A stretch of DNA of 64,000 nucleotides from Planomicrobium stackebrandtii (GTDB lineage: Bacteria > Bacillota > Bacilli > Bacillales_A > Planococcaceae): assembly GCF_030814955.1 (NCBI RefSeq), contig NZ_JAUSWB010000009.1:1-64000 (forward strand), written 5' to 3'. The stretch's first letter is position 1; every line of letters starts with the position of its first letter. The translations under genes were made by a program, and so were the position numbers. The notes beneath the pieces are model-generated. The model was not told the origin of the DNA, searched no databases, and worked only from the letters and a program-made list of their open reading frames with translations. Below are positions 54,283 through 63,683 of this stretch, one piece after another.

Positions 54283-55656
54283 ATGGATTGGCTGTTAGAA
54301 GCAAAGAAACGCAAGAACACCATGCTGAGTGAATTGCAGGAATTAGTGGCGATTCCCAGCGTATTAAGCGAAGAAACAACGCCAACAGCTCCTTTTGGAA
54401 AAGAAGTCAAGCAGGCATTGGATTGGTTTTTGCAAAAAGGAAGAGCACAAGGGTATTCGGTGAAAAACGTTGGAGATGTTGCAGGGCACCTGGAAATCGG
54501 GCAGGGTGAAGAGCTGCTCGGCATTTTAGGGCATGTAGATGTTGTGCCGGCAGGTGAAGGTTGGACAAAAGACCCGTTCGGCGGAGAGATTCAGGACGGC
54601 CGCCTCTACGGCCGTGGGGCCATCGACGACAAAGGTCCGACTATTGCTGCATGGACCGCGTTGAACATGCTGAAGGATTTGGATATGGAATTCACGAAGC
54701 GGGTGCGTCTGATTATCGGTACGGATGAAGAAAGCGGCTTCCGCTGTATGGACCGCTATTTCGAGACAGAAGAAATGCCTGCAGCCGCATTTGCGCCGGA
54801 TGCAGATTTCCCTATCATCAATGCTGAAAAAGGAATTGCCAGCCTGAATTTTTCAACGTTCTCGATGCATGAGGATGCGATCCTTGAATCGTTTATAGCT
54901 GGACATCGGACCAATATGGTGCCCGATAAGGCAACTGCAATTTTAGATGGGCAGCTGGCAGAATGGCAAGAGGATTTTAAAGAATTTTGCTTGAAGCACA
55001 AGGTGACCGGTGTCGTGGAGCAGCACAACGCTTCGACTGAATTGACCTTGAATGGCAAGTCGGCTCATGCGATGGAACCGGAAAACGGCATTAATGCCGG
55101 AGTTCTGCTGGCATTGTTCTTGAAAGACCGTTTAGAAGGCGATGGCCAAAAGTTTGTGGAATTTGTCGCCGATACGTTCTACCAGGATTCACGGGGACGC
55201 AAACTGGGCCTTGATTTCGCAGATGATCAATCCGGAGAAACAACGTTCAATGCCGGAATTATTCGTTTCGAGAAAAAGAAAACCGCTATGATTACTGTCA
55301 GCATGCGTTATTCTGTAAGTTACCCATTCAAAGAAAAGATGGCTGCCTATCAGTTGAAGGATTTCGTACTGGACATTGCGTCCAATTCTCCTCCTCATTA
55401 TGTGGACGAAAACGATCCGTTCATCAAAACGCTGCAAAGCGCATATGAAACGCAGACCGGCAACAAAGCAGATTTACTTGCGATTGGTGGAGGCACCTAT
55501 GCGCGCGTATTGGATAAAGGTGTAGCATTCGGAATGCTGTTTCCTGGCGAACCGGATGTTGCGCATCAAGCGGATGAATTTGTCGACATCGACAATTTAA
55601 TTAAAGCGACTGCGATTTACGCAGAAGCGATTTATCAATTGGCTTGCAAAAAATGA
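54283..55656 (+). CDS. pepV: M20 dipeptidase PepV
   Basis: A 457-residue zinc peptidase of family M20 (PepV/YtjP). Metal-site blocks are ILGHVDVVPAGEGW, GAIDDKGPTIAAW, GTDEESGFRCMDRY and FAPDADFPIINAEKG, and the later His in GEPDVAHQADEFV. It cleaves dipeptides, freeing amino acids. AAAAGGAG precedes the ATG. The dat gene begins 17 bases after its stop. Confidence 0.93.
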   Translation: MDWLLEAKKRKNTMLSELQELVAIPSVLSEETTPTAPFGKEVKQALDWFLQKGRAQGYSVKNVGDVAGHLEIGQGEELLGILGHVDVVPAGEGWTKDPFGGEIQDGRLYGRGAIDDKGPTIAAWTALNMLKDLDMEFTKRVRLIIGTDEESGFRCMDRYFETEEMPAAAFAPDADFPIINAEKGIASLNFSTFSMHEDAILESFIAGHRTNMVPDKATAILDGQLAEWQEDFKEFCLKHKVTGVVEQHNASTELTLNGKSAHAMEPENGINAGVLLALFLKDRLEGDGQKFVEFVADTFYQDSRGRKLGLDFADDQSGETTFNAGIIRFEKKKTAMITVSMRYSVSYPFKEKMAAYQLKDFVLDIASNSPPHYVDENDPFIKTLQSAYETQTGNKADLLAIGGGTYARVLDKGVAFGMLFPGEPDVAHQADEFVDIDNLIKATAIYAEAIYQLACKK

Positions 55657-55673
55657 GGAAAGAGGGAATGGAT

Positions 55674-56522
55674 ATGGATTTGATATTGCACAATGGAGAG
55701 TTTATTCGTGAAGAAGACTTGGTGATTTCGAAGGAAGATCGCGGCTACCAGTTTGGGGACGGGATTTATGAAGTGATTCGTGTATATGACGGCAATTTGT
55801 TTACGGCTAAAGAACATATCGACCGTTTTTATGAGAGCGCGGATAAAATCAAAATCGTCATTCCTCATACAAAAGACGTGTTCCATAAAATGATGTATGA
55901 TTTTGTTGAAATGAATAATATCAACAATGGCCAAGTTTATGTTCAGATCACACGCGGTGCTGCAGAACGCCAGCATCAGTTCCCGACTCAGGCGGAGCCC
56001 GTCATTACAGGCAACACCAAATCAGTAGAGCGTCCGGTCGCAAGCATGAAGTCAGGAGTAAAAGCCAAGTTTATCGAGGATATCCGCTGGCTTCGCTGCG
56101 ACATCAAGAGCTTGAACTTGCTCGGCAACGTGCTGGCAAAACAGGAAGCTACCGAAGAAGGCTTTTTCGAAGCCATTCTGCATCGTGGTGAAACCGTAAC
56201 AGAAGGCTGTTCATCAAATATGTACGGCATTAAAAACGGCACTCTTTATACTCATCCGGCCAATAACCTCATTTTGAACGGCATCACGAGAAGAGTTATT
56301 CTGGAGCTGTGCAAAGAGCTGGACATTCCAGTAGAGGAAACAGCCTTTACAAAAACACAGGCACTCGAAATGGATGAATTTTTCATGTCTTCAACGACTA
56401 CAGAAGTAATGCCTGTTATTGAGATTGGCAGCCAAAAAATCGGACAGGGCGTACCGGGGGAATTGACCCGCAAACTGCAGTCCGCTTTTGAAGCACGAAT
56501 TGGGGTAGGCGTGAAATCATAA
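55674..56522 (+). CDS. dat: D-alanine aminotransferase
   Basis: A 282-residue fold-type IV PLP enzyme. ISKEDRGYQFGDGIYEVIRV, the PLP lysine in DIKSLNLLGNVLAKQ (near residue 145) and GCSSNMYGIKNG match D-amino-acid aminotransferase. It interconverts D-alanine and D-glutamate for peptidoglycan. The second ATG (55674) has the better spacing to GAGGGA. Pairing with pepV occurs in other Bacillales. Confidence 0.93.
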   Translation: MDLILHNGEFIREEDLVISKEDRGYQFGDGIYEVIRVYDGNLFTAKEHIDRFYESADKIKIVIPHTKDVFHKMMYDFVEMNNINNGQVYVQITRGAAERQHQFPTQAEPVITGNTKSVERPVASMKSGVKAKFIEDIRWLRCDIKSLNLLGNVLAKQEATEEGFFEAILHRGETVTEGCSSNMYGIKNGTLYTHPANNLILNGITRRVILELCKELDIPVEETAFTKTQALEMDEFFMSSTTTEVMPVIEIGSQKIGQGVPGELTRKLQSAFEARIGVGVKS

Positions 56523-56543
56523 TCTCAGAAGGTTCAAAAGAAA

Positions 56544-56576
56544 AGTGATTGGCTCCGGCCAATCACTATTTTTTTG
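56544..56576 (+). terminator. Terminator after dat
   Basis: AGTGATTGGC pairs perfectly with GCCAATCACT around TCCG, then ATTTTTTT. Confidence 0.9.
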
Positions 56577-56614
56577 TGTCTGCGCACATGGTAAACTGAA
56601 ACCAGGTGATGACA

Positions 56615-57157
56615 ATGAAGCCACATTATTTTATTGGGATAAAGATTCCCTCTGCAATTTCGGAAAAACTGGATGAAGAGCGCCGCTCATGGAATATGCA
56701 AAGCCATAAAAGGCAAACACCTCCACAGGACATGCACATCACGCTGCTGTTTATCGGAGAAGATGTATACGATGAAATCGGCCGGGCTGAAAAATTGCTG
56801 TCCAGTATCAAGCAACCGCCGTTCAGCTTGGCAGTTGATGGCATAAAGGCGTTCGGAAACCCCTCAACACCCCGTATCATTTATGCTTCGCTGGAAAACA
56901 GCGAAGAGCTGCAGGGGCTTCAGCGGCAGGTACTGGAGTCTCTTGAACCGCTGCAGATCCGGCCAGACCCGAAAGAATTTATCCCCCACATTACATTGGC
57001 CAGCAAATGGGCTGGCGGTGCTCCTGGCGAACCGCAGTTTTCGATCGGCAAGATGCAATTCGAAGTAACGGAGTTCTCACTGTTCCAAATTGCGCCAAAG
57101 GAAAATCCTCGTTATCGAAAGATAGCGAATTATGTGTTGGAAAAAGATGTTGAATAG
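56615..57157 (+). CDS. thpR: RNA 2',3'-cyclic phosphodiesterase (ThpR/YtlP)
   Basis: A 180-residue 2H-phosphoesterase. Both HxTx motifs are present: DMHITLLFIG near residue 40 and FIPHITLASKW near residue 126. It opens 2',3'-cyclic phosphates on RNA. ATG at 56615 follows AGGTGA. Leads into ytlR, trmB and ytnP, likely in one transcript. Confidence 0.88.
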   Translation: MKPHYFIGIKIPSAISEKLDEERRSWNMQSHKRQTPPQDMHITLLFIGEDVYDEIGRAEKLLSSIKQPPFSLAVDGIKAFGNPSTPRIIYASLENSEELQGLQRQVLESLEPLQIRPDPKEFIPHITLASKWAGGAPGEPQFSIGKMQFEVTEFSLFQIAPKENPRYRKIANYVLEKDVE

Positions 57158-57180
57158 CAAAAGACGGTAGGCGAGTGCTT

Positions 57181-58089
57181 ATGAAAATAGTATTTATCAT
57201 CAATCCCGTAGCGGGCAACGGCAGAGCGTTAAAAAAATGGCACCGTTTTGTTAAAACTGTCAACTTTCCGTTCGAACAGGTCACGACGCGCTTTTCGGGC
57301 CATGCTGCTGAAATTGCGGCTGGCTACCGGGAACGGCAGGAATCTGCCTTGTTGATCGGATTTGGCGGAGATGGCACGTTGCGTGAAATTGTCGCCGGCG
57401 CGACCGGTGCCAAAGAGCTGATTGTCGGCTCCGTAGCAGCAGGGTCCGGCAATGATTTCACAAGAGCTTATGGCACATTCAAGGACGCACGGGCAATTGA
57501 AAAATTTCTTTTAAATCCTGTATATCGTAGAGAAGACTTGGCGCAACTTATTGATGGCGCCGGTTTTCAGTTTGTCAGCAGCTCAGGGATCGGCTTTGAC
57601 GCAGAGATCACCATCGCCGTCAACCGGTCAGCCAGTAAGAAAAAACTGAATCAACTGGGCATTGGCAAACTGGTCTATGTTCTGTATGTCGTCAGGACGT
57701 TTTTGAAGTTCGAAAAATTCACTTTGTCCGTGGAAGTCGATGGCAAGTGGATCACTTACAGCGATGTCTGGTTGGCCACGGTCAGCAATCAGCCCTATTT
57801 TGGAGGAGGCATGCGAATTTCCCCTGCATCAATAACAGACGATGGATTGCTTGAATTGACGGTCGTCCACCAAATTTCACGTTTGAAACTATTGCTGGTT
57901 TTTGGTACGGTATTCAGCGGAGCACATACACGTTTTAAAGAGGTCAGCCAGATGAGCAGCACGGAATTCAGGCTATCGACTGACAAGCCGGTTTGCCGGC
58001 ATATCGATGGTGATGATGCCGGTATGAGCCTTCCAAACGAAATGGTCGTTTATTCGGTCAGCCAGTATGATTGGAAATCAATATACTAA
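57181..58089 (+). CDS. ytlR: Diacylglycerol/lipid kinase-family protein (YtlR)
   Basis: A 302-residue DagK-catalytic-domain protein. INPVAGNGRALKKW at the start, nucleotide motif GFGGDGTLREIVAGA and GSVAAGSGNDFTRAYG are diagnostic. It probably phosphorylates a lipid or sphingosine-like substrate. ATG at 57181 is preferred; two earlier codons are in frame. Confidence 0.87.
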   Translation: MKIVFIINPVAGNGRALKKWHRFVKTVNFPFEQVTTRFSGHAAEIAAGYRERQESALLIGFGGDGTLREIVAGATGAKELIVGSVAAGSGNDFTRAYGTFKDARAIEKFLLNPVYRREDLAQLIDGAGFQFVSSSGIGFDAEITIAVNRSASKKKLNQLGIGKLVYVLYVVRTFLKFEKFTLSVEVDGKWITYSDVWLATVSNQPYFGGGMRISPASITDDGLLELTVVHQISRLKLLLVFGTVFSGAHTRFKEVSQMSSTEFRLSTDKPVCRHIDGDDAGMSLPNEMVVYSVSQYDWKSIY

Positions 58090-58111
58090 AGGAATAGAAA
58101 GAGGATGAAAC

Positions 58112-58762
58112 ATGAGATCACGTTTTAAACCATGGGCAGCAGATTTAATCGATACGCATCCGGAAATTGTAATTCCGGACCCAGAGCAGAAAAAAGGTAA
58201 ATGGCAGGAAGTCTTCGGCAATAAACACCCGCTCCACATCGAAGCAGGAACCGGCAAAGGCCGTTTTATCATTGGAATGGCAAAAGCCAATCCGCATATC
58301 AATTACATCGGAATCGAGCTTTTCGACAGTGTGATTGTAACGGCACTGGAAACTGTGTTGGAAGAAGAGCACGGCATACCTAACCTGCGGCTTTTGAAAG
58401 TCAATGCCAAAAAAATTGCCGAATATTTCGACAAAGGCGAAGTGGACAGGCTATACCTGAACTTCTCGGATCCGTGGCCAAAAAAGCGCCACGCCAAGCG
58501 CCGTTTGACGCACGAATCTTTCTTGGAGCTTTATGAAGCGGTATTGCCGGAAAATGGAGAAGTTCATTTCAAAACCGATAACCGCAAACTCTTTGAATAT
58601 TCGCTTACGAGCATTTCTGAGTATGGTATGTTATTGAAAGAGGTCTCATTGGATCTTCATGACAATGAACCCGAATGGAACATCATGACCGAATACGAAG
58701 AGAAATTTTCGAAAAAAGGCCAGCCGATTTACCGGATGGAAGCACAGTTTTCAGTTAGCTGA
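58112..58762 (+). CDS. trmB: tRNA (guanine-N7)-methyltransferase TrmB
   Basis: TrmB methylates G46 of tRNA. The 216-residue product has the SAM site [28 protein letters not shown] and the family motif [26 protein letters not shown] precedes the ATG. It lies between ytlR and ytnP. Confidence 0.96.
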   Translation: MRSRFKPWAADLIDTHPEIVIPDPEQKKGKWQEVFGNKHPLHIEAGTGKGRFIIGMAKANPHINYIGIELFDSVIVTALETVLEEEHGIPNLRLLKVNAKKIAEYFDKGEVDRLYLNFSDPWPKKRHAKRRLTHESFLELYEAVLPENGEVHFKTDNRKLFEYSLTSISEYGMLLKEVSLDLHDNEPEWNIMTEYEEKFSKKGQPIYRMEAQFSVS

Positions 58763-58784
58763 TCATGACAAGGGGGAAAAGGGA

Positions 58785-59639
58785 ATGCAGAAATTTCAAT
58801 TTCACGACATGGTTTTAACCTGGCTTGATGGGGGAACGACTTTTCTGGATGGCGGCACGATGTTTGGAGTAGTGCCAAAAGTCATTTGGTCAAAGCGTTA
58901 TCCGGCCAATGAAAAAAATCAAATCGAATTGCCGACACATCCGATATTAGTTCAATTTGAAGGGCACAATATCTTGATCGACAGTGGGTTGGGCGATGGC
59001 AAATTGACAGATCGCCAACTGCGTAATTTAGGGGTTTCCGAACAGTCGCGGGTTGAAAAGGATTTGGCGGAGCTCGATTTGACCGTTGAAGATATTGATA
59101 CAATTCTGATGACCCACCTTCACGGAGACCATGCAGCCGGTTTGACAAAATGGCAAGGCGACGAGCTGGTATCGGTATTTCCGAATGCAAAAATTCATGT
59201 ATCCGCAGTCGAATGGAATGAAATGCAGCATCCGAATATCCGGTCACGCAACACATACTGGAAAGAAAATTGGGAACCGATTGTCGGACAAGTCGAAACT
59301 TTTGAAGGCGAGAAAATTTTGTTTGATGCTATTACGCTAATCCATACCGGCGGCCATTCGGATGGCCATAGTGTCATCAAATTGGCCAGCGGCAATGAAA
59401 CCATACTGCATATGGCAGACATTATGCCAACACATGCTCACCAGAACCCATTATGGGTATTGGCATTTGACGATTATCCGATGGACTCCATCTACGCAAA
59501 AGAAAAGCTGATGAAGGAAGCTCTGGAAAATGGCTATTACTTTAGTTTTTACCATGACGCTTACTACCGCATCCTAAAGTGGAGTGCAGATGGCAAAGAA
59601 ATTGTTGAGTCGCTTGTACACAAGGAAAAAATGGTGTAA
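58785..59639 (+). CDS. ytnP: Metallo-beta-lactamase-fold hydrolase YtnP
   Basis: A 284-residue MBL-fold hydrolase. Zn ligands are [12 protein letters not shown] (HxHxDH), the histidine in [12 protein letters not shown], and Asp in [13 protein letters not shown]. subtilis YtnP is reported as a quorum-quenching lactonase. AAGGGGG precedes the ATG. Confidence 0.9.
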   Translation: MQKFQFHDMVLTWLDGGTTFLDGGTMFGVVPKVIWSKRYPANEKNQIELPTHPILVQFEGHNILIDSGLGDGKLTDRQLRNLGVSEQSRVEKDLAELDLTVEDIDTILMTHLHGDHAAGLTKWQGDELVSVFPNAKIHVSAVEWNEMQHPNIRSRNTYWKENWEPIVGQVETFEGEKILFDAITLIHTGGHSDGHSVIKLASGNETILHMADIMPTHAHQNPLWVLAFDDYPMDSIYAKEKLMKEALENGYYFSFYHDAYYRILKWSADGKEIVESLVHKEKMV

Positions 59640-59668
59640 AAAAAAGGAGCCGAGGGGCTCCTTTTTTT
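59637..59668. terminator. Bidirectional terminator between ytnP and ytzB
   Basis: AAAAAGGAGCC pairs with GGCTCCTTTTT around GAGG. Confidence 0.85.
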
Positions 59669-59982
59669 TACACCTGTTTTACTTCAATGACTGCGCCAGT
59701 GAAGGCATCAGCCAAAAATTCAAATTGCTGAAGTTCGTCTTCCTTGTGGCGAGTGATGCCGCCTTTATAAACCTCAGTCGATAAGGCGTGCTGCTTGTAT
59801 GGCTCGGTTTTCATGAAAATCCAAGAGCCATCAATGGGACCTTCTTCTTTAAATGCAGATTTAACTTCTTTTAGTACGTCGTCTGCCGGGTATAGTTTTT
59901 CCTTGCGATCATACAATTCTTTTACCAAATAAGTTGCTGCTACACCGGTAGCAAATCCAATAAGCAAATCACGATTATTCAC
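59668..59982 (-). CDS. ytzB: Small PepSY-like membrane-anchored protein YtzB
   Basis: A 104-residue protein with an N-terminal hydrophobic segment (LLIGFATGVAATYLV), then a PepSY-like domain including DDVLKEVKSAFKEEGPIDGS and EDELQQFEFLADAFTGAVIE. It is probably anchored in the membrane. It neighbours ytoP as in B. subtilis. Function is unknown; PepSY domains are proposed peptidase inhibitors. Confidence 0.8.
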   Translation of the reverse strand: MNNRDLLIGFATGVAATYLVKELYDRKEKLYPADDVLKEVKSAFKEEGPIDGSWIFMKTEPYKQHALSTEVYKGGITRHKEDELQQFEFLADAFTGAVIEVKQV

Positions 59983-60262
59983 TAAAATCCCTCCTCTAAT
60001 TACTGGATAAATTGTACCATAAATATTTTGAAGGGCGAAATGATAGCATTAAAGATGGTATTCTTTCGAAAAACGAAATATAAAACTGGAAATTATCTGA
60101 TAAAAGCTCTAAACTGAATGTAGGTAAGTTATTGTGTGAATAAAGATAAGAAATTAGGATCCTAACGGCGTATAAAAAAGTATGTTACCAGCCAAACTAA
60201 TGATTTTCGCAAGCTGCCAGGCTCGCGGAAGCCATTGCTACTTACATAGGAGGAATTTTGAT

Positions 60263-61336
60263 ATGAATGCTGAAACACGTGAAATGTTTAAAACCTTAAC
60301 GGAATTGCCGGGAGCGCCAGGCAGTGAACATGCAGTCCGGAAATTTATGCGGCAGGAGCTTGAAAAAGTATCCGACCATCTTATTCAAGACAACCTGGGA
60401 AGCATCTTCGGCGTAAAAGATGGCCAGCAGGATGGACCGCGCATTATGGTAGCGGGCCATATGGATGAAGTGGGATTCATGGTAACCCAAATTACCGATA
60501 ACGGCATGCTCCGATTCCAGACTTTGGGCGGCTGGTGGAACCAGGTGATGCTGGCTACACGCGTTGAAATCATTGCTGGTGAAAACGCAATTCCAGGCGT
60601 TATCGGCTCGATTCCTCCTCATCTGCTGAGCGAAGAACTTCGCAGCAAACCGATGGAGATCAAGAACATGCTAATTGATGTTGGAGCAGACGATAAACAA
60701 GATGCGCTGGCGATGGGCATCCGTCCCGGCCAGCAAATCGTGCCTTACAGCCCCTTTACACCGATGGCCAATGAAAAGAAAATCATGGCCAAAGCTTGGG
60801 ATAATCGCTATGGCTGCGGACTGGCCATTGAACTCCTGAAAGAACTGAAAGATGAAAAGTTGCCGAATCAATTATTTTCCGGTGCGACAGTTATGGAAGA
60901 AGTTGGTTTGCGCGGTGCCCAAACGGCTGCCACAATGATCAAACCGGATCTGTTTTTTGCTCTTGATGCCAGCCCGGCTAATGATGCAACAGGCGACAAA
61001 AACGAATTCGGCCAGCTGGGCCAAGGAACCCTATTGCGCATTCTCGATAAAAGCATGGTGACCCACCGCGGCATGCGTGAATTTATCCTGGATACTGCTG
61101 AAACACATAACATTCCTTATCAATATTTCGTCTCGCAGGGCGGCACAGATGCTGGACGTGTGCACACCACGAACGAAGGAGTTCCAAGTTCAGTCATTGG
61201 AATCTGTTCCCGCTATATCCATACATCGTCATCAATTATCCACACAGATGATTATGCAGCAGCTAAAGAGCTATTGACGAAACTAGTGAAAGCGACTGAC
61301 CGAACGACGCTTGAGACCATCAAACAAAATGTCTAA
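60263..61336 (+). CDS. ytoP: M42-family aminopeptidase YtoP
   Basis: A 357-residue M42 peptidase (glutamyl-aminopeptidase/cellulase-M type). Metal-site motifs are [43 protein letters not shown] and [13 protein letters not shown], with the final His in [14 protein letters not shown]. Probably a dodecameric cytosolic aminopeptidase. ATG at 60263 follows TAGGAGG; the frame is open 27 codons further upstream without a start signal. Confidence 0.92.
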   Translation: MNAETREMFKTLTELPGAPGSEHAVRKFMRQELEKVSDHLIQDNLGSIFGVKDGQQDGPRIMVAGHMDEVGFMVTQITDNGMLRFQTLGGWWNQVMLATRVEIIAGENAIPGVIGSIPPHLLSEELRSKPMEIKNMLIDVGADDKQDALAMGIRPGQQIVPYSPFTPMANEKKIMAKAWDNRYGCGLAIELLKELKDEKLPNQLFSGATVMEEVGLRGAQTAATMIKPDLFFALDASPANDATGDKNEFGQLGQGTLLRILDKSMVTHRGMREFILDTAETHNIPYQYFVSQGGTDAGRVHTTNEGVPSSVIGICSRYIHTSSSIIHTDDYAAAKELLTKLVKATDRTTLETIKQNV

Positions 61337-61361
61337 AAAGTGCCTGCGGGCTCTTTTTTTT
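61335..61361 (+). terminator. Weak hairpin between ytoP and DUF84 gene
   Basis: AAGTGCC and GGCTCTT pair with one mismatch, then a long T-run. The stem is short, so read-through is likely. Confidence 0.4.
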
Positions 61362-61378
61362 GGAAAGGAACAGTGGAG

Positions 61379-61897
61379 ATGAAAAAAATTCGTGCAGCAA
61401 TTGCCTCAAAAAATCCTGCGAAAATCAATGCCGTATCAAGCGTGCTTACGAACATGGAGTGGACAGTCGATTTATCTGCTGTAGATGCCGAATCGGAAGT
61501 GTCAGCGCAGCCTTTCTCGCAGCAGGAAACGCGTCAAGGTGCAGTAAACAGGGCCAAAAATGCTTTAGGGGATTTTGATTTTGCTGTTGGCTTGGAGGGC
61601 GGTGTCTACGAAATGGAAGGGATTCTTTATCTGTGCAACTGGGGTGCTTTAGCAACTCAGGATGGGCGCTTATATACAGCTGCTGGAGCTCAGATTCCAT
61701 TGCCATCCGAGATTGCAGAAGGCCTCCATAAGGGCATTGAACTCGGACCTGTCATGGACGACTATGCCAATGAAATCGGAATCCGCCACCATAAAGGCGC
61801 AGTCGGAATCCTGACAGACGGTTTCGTCAATCGGGGTGAAATGTTCAGCCATGTCGTCAAATTGTTGATTGGGCAATACCAACGGGACAGCGATTAA
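61379..61897 (+). CDS. DUF84-family protein (inosine/xanthosine triphosphatase-like)
   Basis: A 172-residue member of the DUF84/YjjX family, whose E. coli representative hydrolyses non-canonical ITP and XTP. Visible blocks are IASKNPAKINAVSSVL, PFSQQETRQGAVNRAKNAL and FAVGLEGGVYE, then GIRHHKGAVGILTDG. It probably cleans oxidised or deaminated nucleotides. ATG at 61379 lies nine bases after AAAGGA. Confidence 0.83.
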   Translation: MKKIRAAIASKNPAKINAVSSVLTNMEWTVDLSAVDAESEVSAQPFSQQETRQGAVNRAKNALGDFDFAVGLEGGVYEMEGILYLCNWGALATQDGRLYTAAGAQIPLPSEIAEGLHKGIELGPVMDDYANEIGIRHHKGAVGILTDGFVNRGEMFSHVVKLLIGQYQRDSD

Positions 61898-61956
61898 GTT
61901 GCATGTCCATGTAAACACCTTTAAAATAAGGAGCAGTAATGTAAGGGGGAAAAAGT

Positions 61957-62472
61957 GTGCCTCGGTATGGATTAATTTTTATGCTGCTTTTGCTGGCAGG
62001 TTTGTTGGCTGCCTGCAACGCAACACCAGAAGAGCAGATTGTAAAAGGAATTGAAAATGCGCAAGGCGCGTTTGAAGAAGAGCCGGAAAATACCAACGAA
62101 ACAGTCGGACAAACCAATTTGTATGTTCCGAGTGGCTATAATATTGAAGAACCATCGGATGGCTCTGATAGCTTAATCACAAAAGGCAGCGATTCTTTTG
62201 CTTTACTCATCAATCCTAACGAAGGAGCTGCCAGCACTTTTTTCTATGATCTTCAAAAAGAGGATTCCGAACAGCTTTGGGTAGTGGATGAAACGTTTCA
62301 GCAAAACGGCCGTTTTGGATTTGCGACAGTAGAAGAGATTGCAGAAGACCAGTTGGAGCTCGTAGTCAGCGCCGGTGGTGTTAAATTGACGACTGTAACA
62401 ACAGAAAACCAAATCCCACAAAATATGGACTGGATGATGAAAACGGTCCGTTCAATCGATAGCGATGAATAG
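61957..62472 (+). CDS. Predicted lipoprotein of unknown function
   Basis: A 171-residue lipoprotein with signal peptide MPRYGLIFMLLLLAGLLAAC (lipobox LAAC). A compact C-terminal domain starts near LYVPSGYNIEE and ends MDWMMKTVRSID. I do not recognise a family. GTG at 61957 follows AAGGGGG. It sits between the DUF84 gene and ytpP, 12 bases before ytpP. Confidence 0.7.
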   Translation: MPRYGLIFMLLLLAGLLAACNATPEEQIVKGIENAQGAFEEEPENTNETVGQTNLYVPSGYNIEEPSDGSDSLITKGSDSFALLINPNEGAASTFFYDLQKEDSEQLWVVDETFQQNGRFGFATVEEIAEDQLELVVSAGGVKLTTVTTENQIPQNMDWMMKTVRSIDSDE

Positions 62473-62484
62473 GAGATTACTTTA

Positions 62485-62802
62485 ATGAGAAACTTGCAAA
62501 CAACTGAGGAATTTCATGAACTGACCAAAGAATCTGCCGCAATCTTTATGTTTACAGCCGGATGGTGTCCGGATTGCCGTGTCATTGATCCTGTCATGCC
62601 TGAAGTCCAAAAAGCATTTCCAGATCATACTTTTGTATCGGTGGATCGCGACCAGTTTATTGATTTGTGCATTGAGCAGAATGTCTACGGCATTCCGAGC
62701 TTTCTTGCTTATGCACATGGCCAGGAAACGGGACGTTTTGTCAGCAAGGATCGAAAGACACAAGCAGAGATCGAAGGATTTATTTCGAATTTGCCAAAAT
62801 AA
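62485..62802 (+). CDS. ytpP: Thioredoxin-like protein YtpP
   Basis: A 105-residue thioredoxin-fold protein with the active-site motif GWCPDC near residue 27 and cis-proline region YGIPSFLAY. WCPDC differs from the WCGPC of thioredoxin, so the redox role may be specialised. TAGGAG precedes the ATG. Confidence 0.92.
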   Translation: MRNLQTTEEFHELTKESAAIFMFTAGWCPDCRVIDPVMPEVQKAFPDHTFVSVDRDQFIDLCIEQNVYGIPSFLAYAHGQETGRFVSKDRKTQAEIEGFISNLPK

Positions 62803-62806
62803 CAAT

Positions 62807-62842
62807 AAAAACGGTTCGCCTAGACTAGGCCGAACCGTTTAT
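62807..62842 (+). terminator. Strong hairpin after ytpP
   Basis: AAACGGTTCG pairs with CGAACCGTTT, extended by CCTAG/CTAGG. Only a weak T-run follows, so it may be an attenuator or mRNA-stabilising stem. Confidence 0.55.
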
Positions 62843-62867
62843 TTATGAAAGCGAGGCCAAAACAACG

Positions 62868-63683
62868 ATGAAATCTACTGAACTTTTTAATATACTTAGA
62901 GAGCGGATGCCAAGCCGCCAATTGGAATGGCGCTATGACCGGGAAAACGACACAGCACATATCCGACATCAGGAAATCGGCAAAGGCATCAGCATCTCCT
63001 TGCCGCAAGTGATCAACCGATTCGAAGCGAATGGCGATGCAGCAATCCAGGAGATCGTCTATACAATCACGGAAACGTTCGATGCAATGGAACGGGAAGC
63101 AAAAGGTGAAATGAAATCAACCGAACAAATTTTCCCTGTCATTCGCTCAACTTCTTTTCCAATCGAATCCAACGAAGGCCACCGGTTCATTACCGCTGAC
63201 CATACCGCCGAAACACGCATCTATTTTGCTTTGGATGCTGGCACTACCTATCGCTTAATTGACGAAAATGTGTTAAATTCATTAAGTCTGTCAGAAGAGC
63301 AGATTAAGGAAATTGCGAAGTTTCAAGTGAAAAAATTGAAAACTGCTGTAAAAGAAGACCATGTTGCCGGCAATATTTTTTATTTTCTCAACGAAAATGA
63401 CGGCTATGACGCTTCACGAATTTTAAATGAATCTTTCCTGAAAGAAATGAAAGCAAAAATTACCGGAGATATGACCGTATCCGTGCCCCACCAGGACGTA
63501 TTGATCATTGGTGATATCCAAAATGAAACGGGATACGATGTGCTTGCACAAATGGCCATGCATTTCTTTACGAATGGCAAAGTGCCGATCACTTCCTTGT
63601 CGTTCATTTATGAAAATGACGAACTCGAGCCAATTTTCATCATGGCTAAAAATAGACCTAATGAGGAGAACGATAAAAAATGA
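62868..63683 (+). CDS. ytpQ: DUF1444-family protein YtpQ
   Basis: A 271-residue DUF1444 protein. N-terminal LRERMPSRQLEWRYDRENDT and LPQVINRFEANGDAAIQEIV match B. subtilis YtpQ as I recall. It is soluble, and no catalytic motif is evident. Its stop overlaps the ytpR start (ATGA), so they are coupled. Confidence 0.86.
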   Translation: MKSTELFNILRERMPSRQLEWRYDRENDTAHIRHQEIGKGISISLPQVINRFEANGDAAIQEIVYTITETFDAMEREAKGEMKSTEQIFPVIRSTSFPIESNEGHRFITADHTAETRIYFALDAGTTYRLIDENVLNSLSLSEEQIKEIAKFQVKKLKTAVKEDHVAGNIFYFLNENDGYDASRILNESFLKEMKAKITGDMTVSVPHQDVLIIGDIQNETGYDVLAQMAMHFFTNGKVPITSLSFIYENDELEPIFIMAKNRPNEENDKK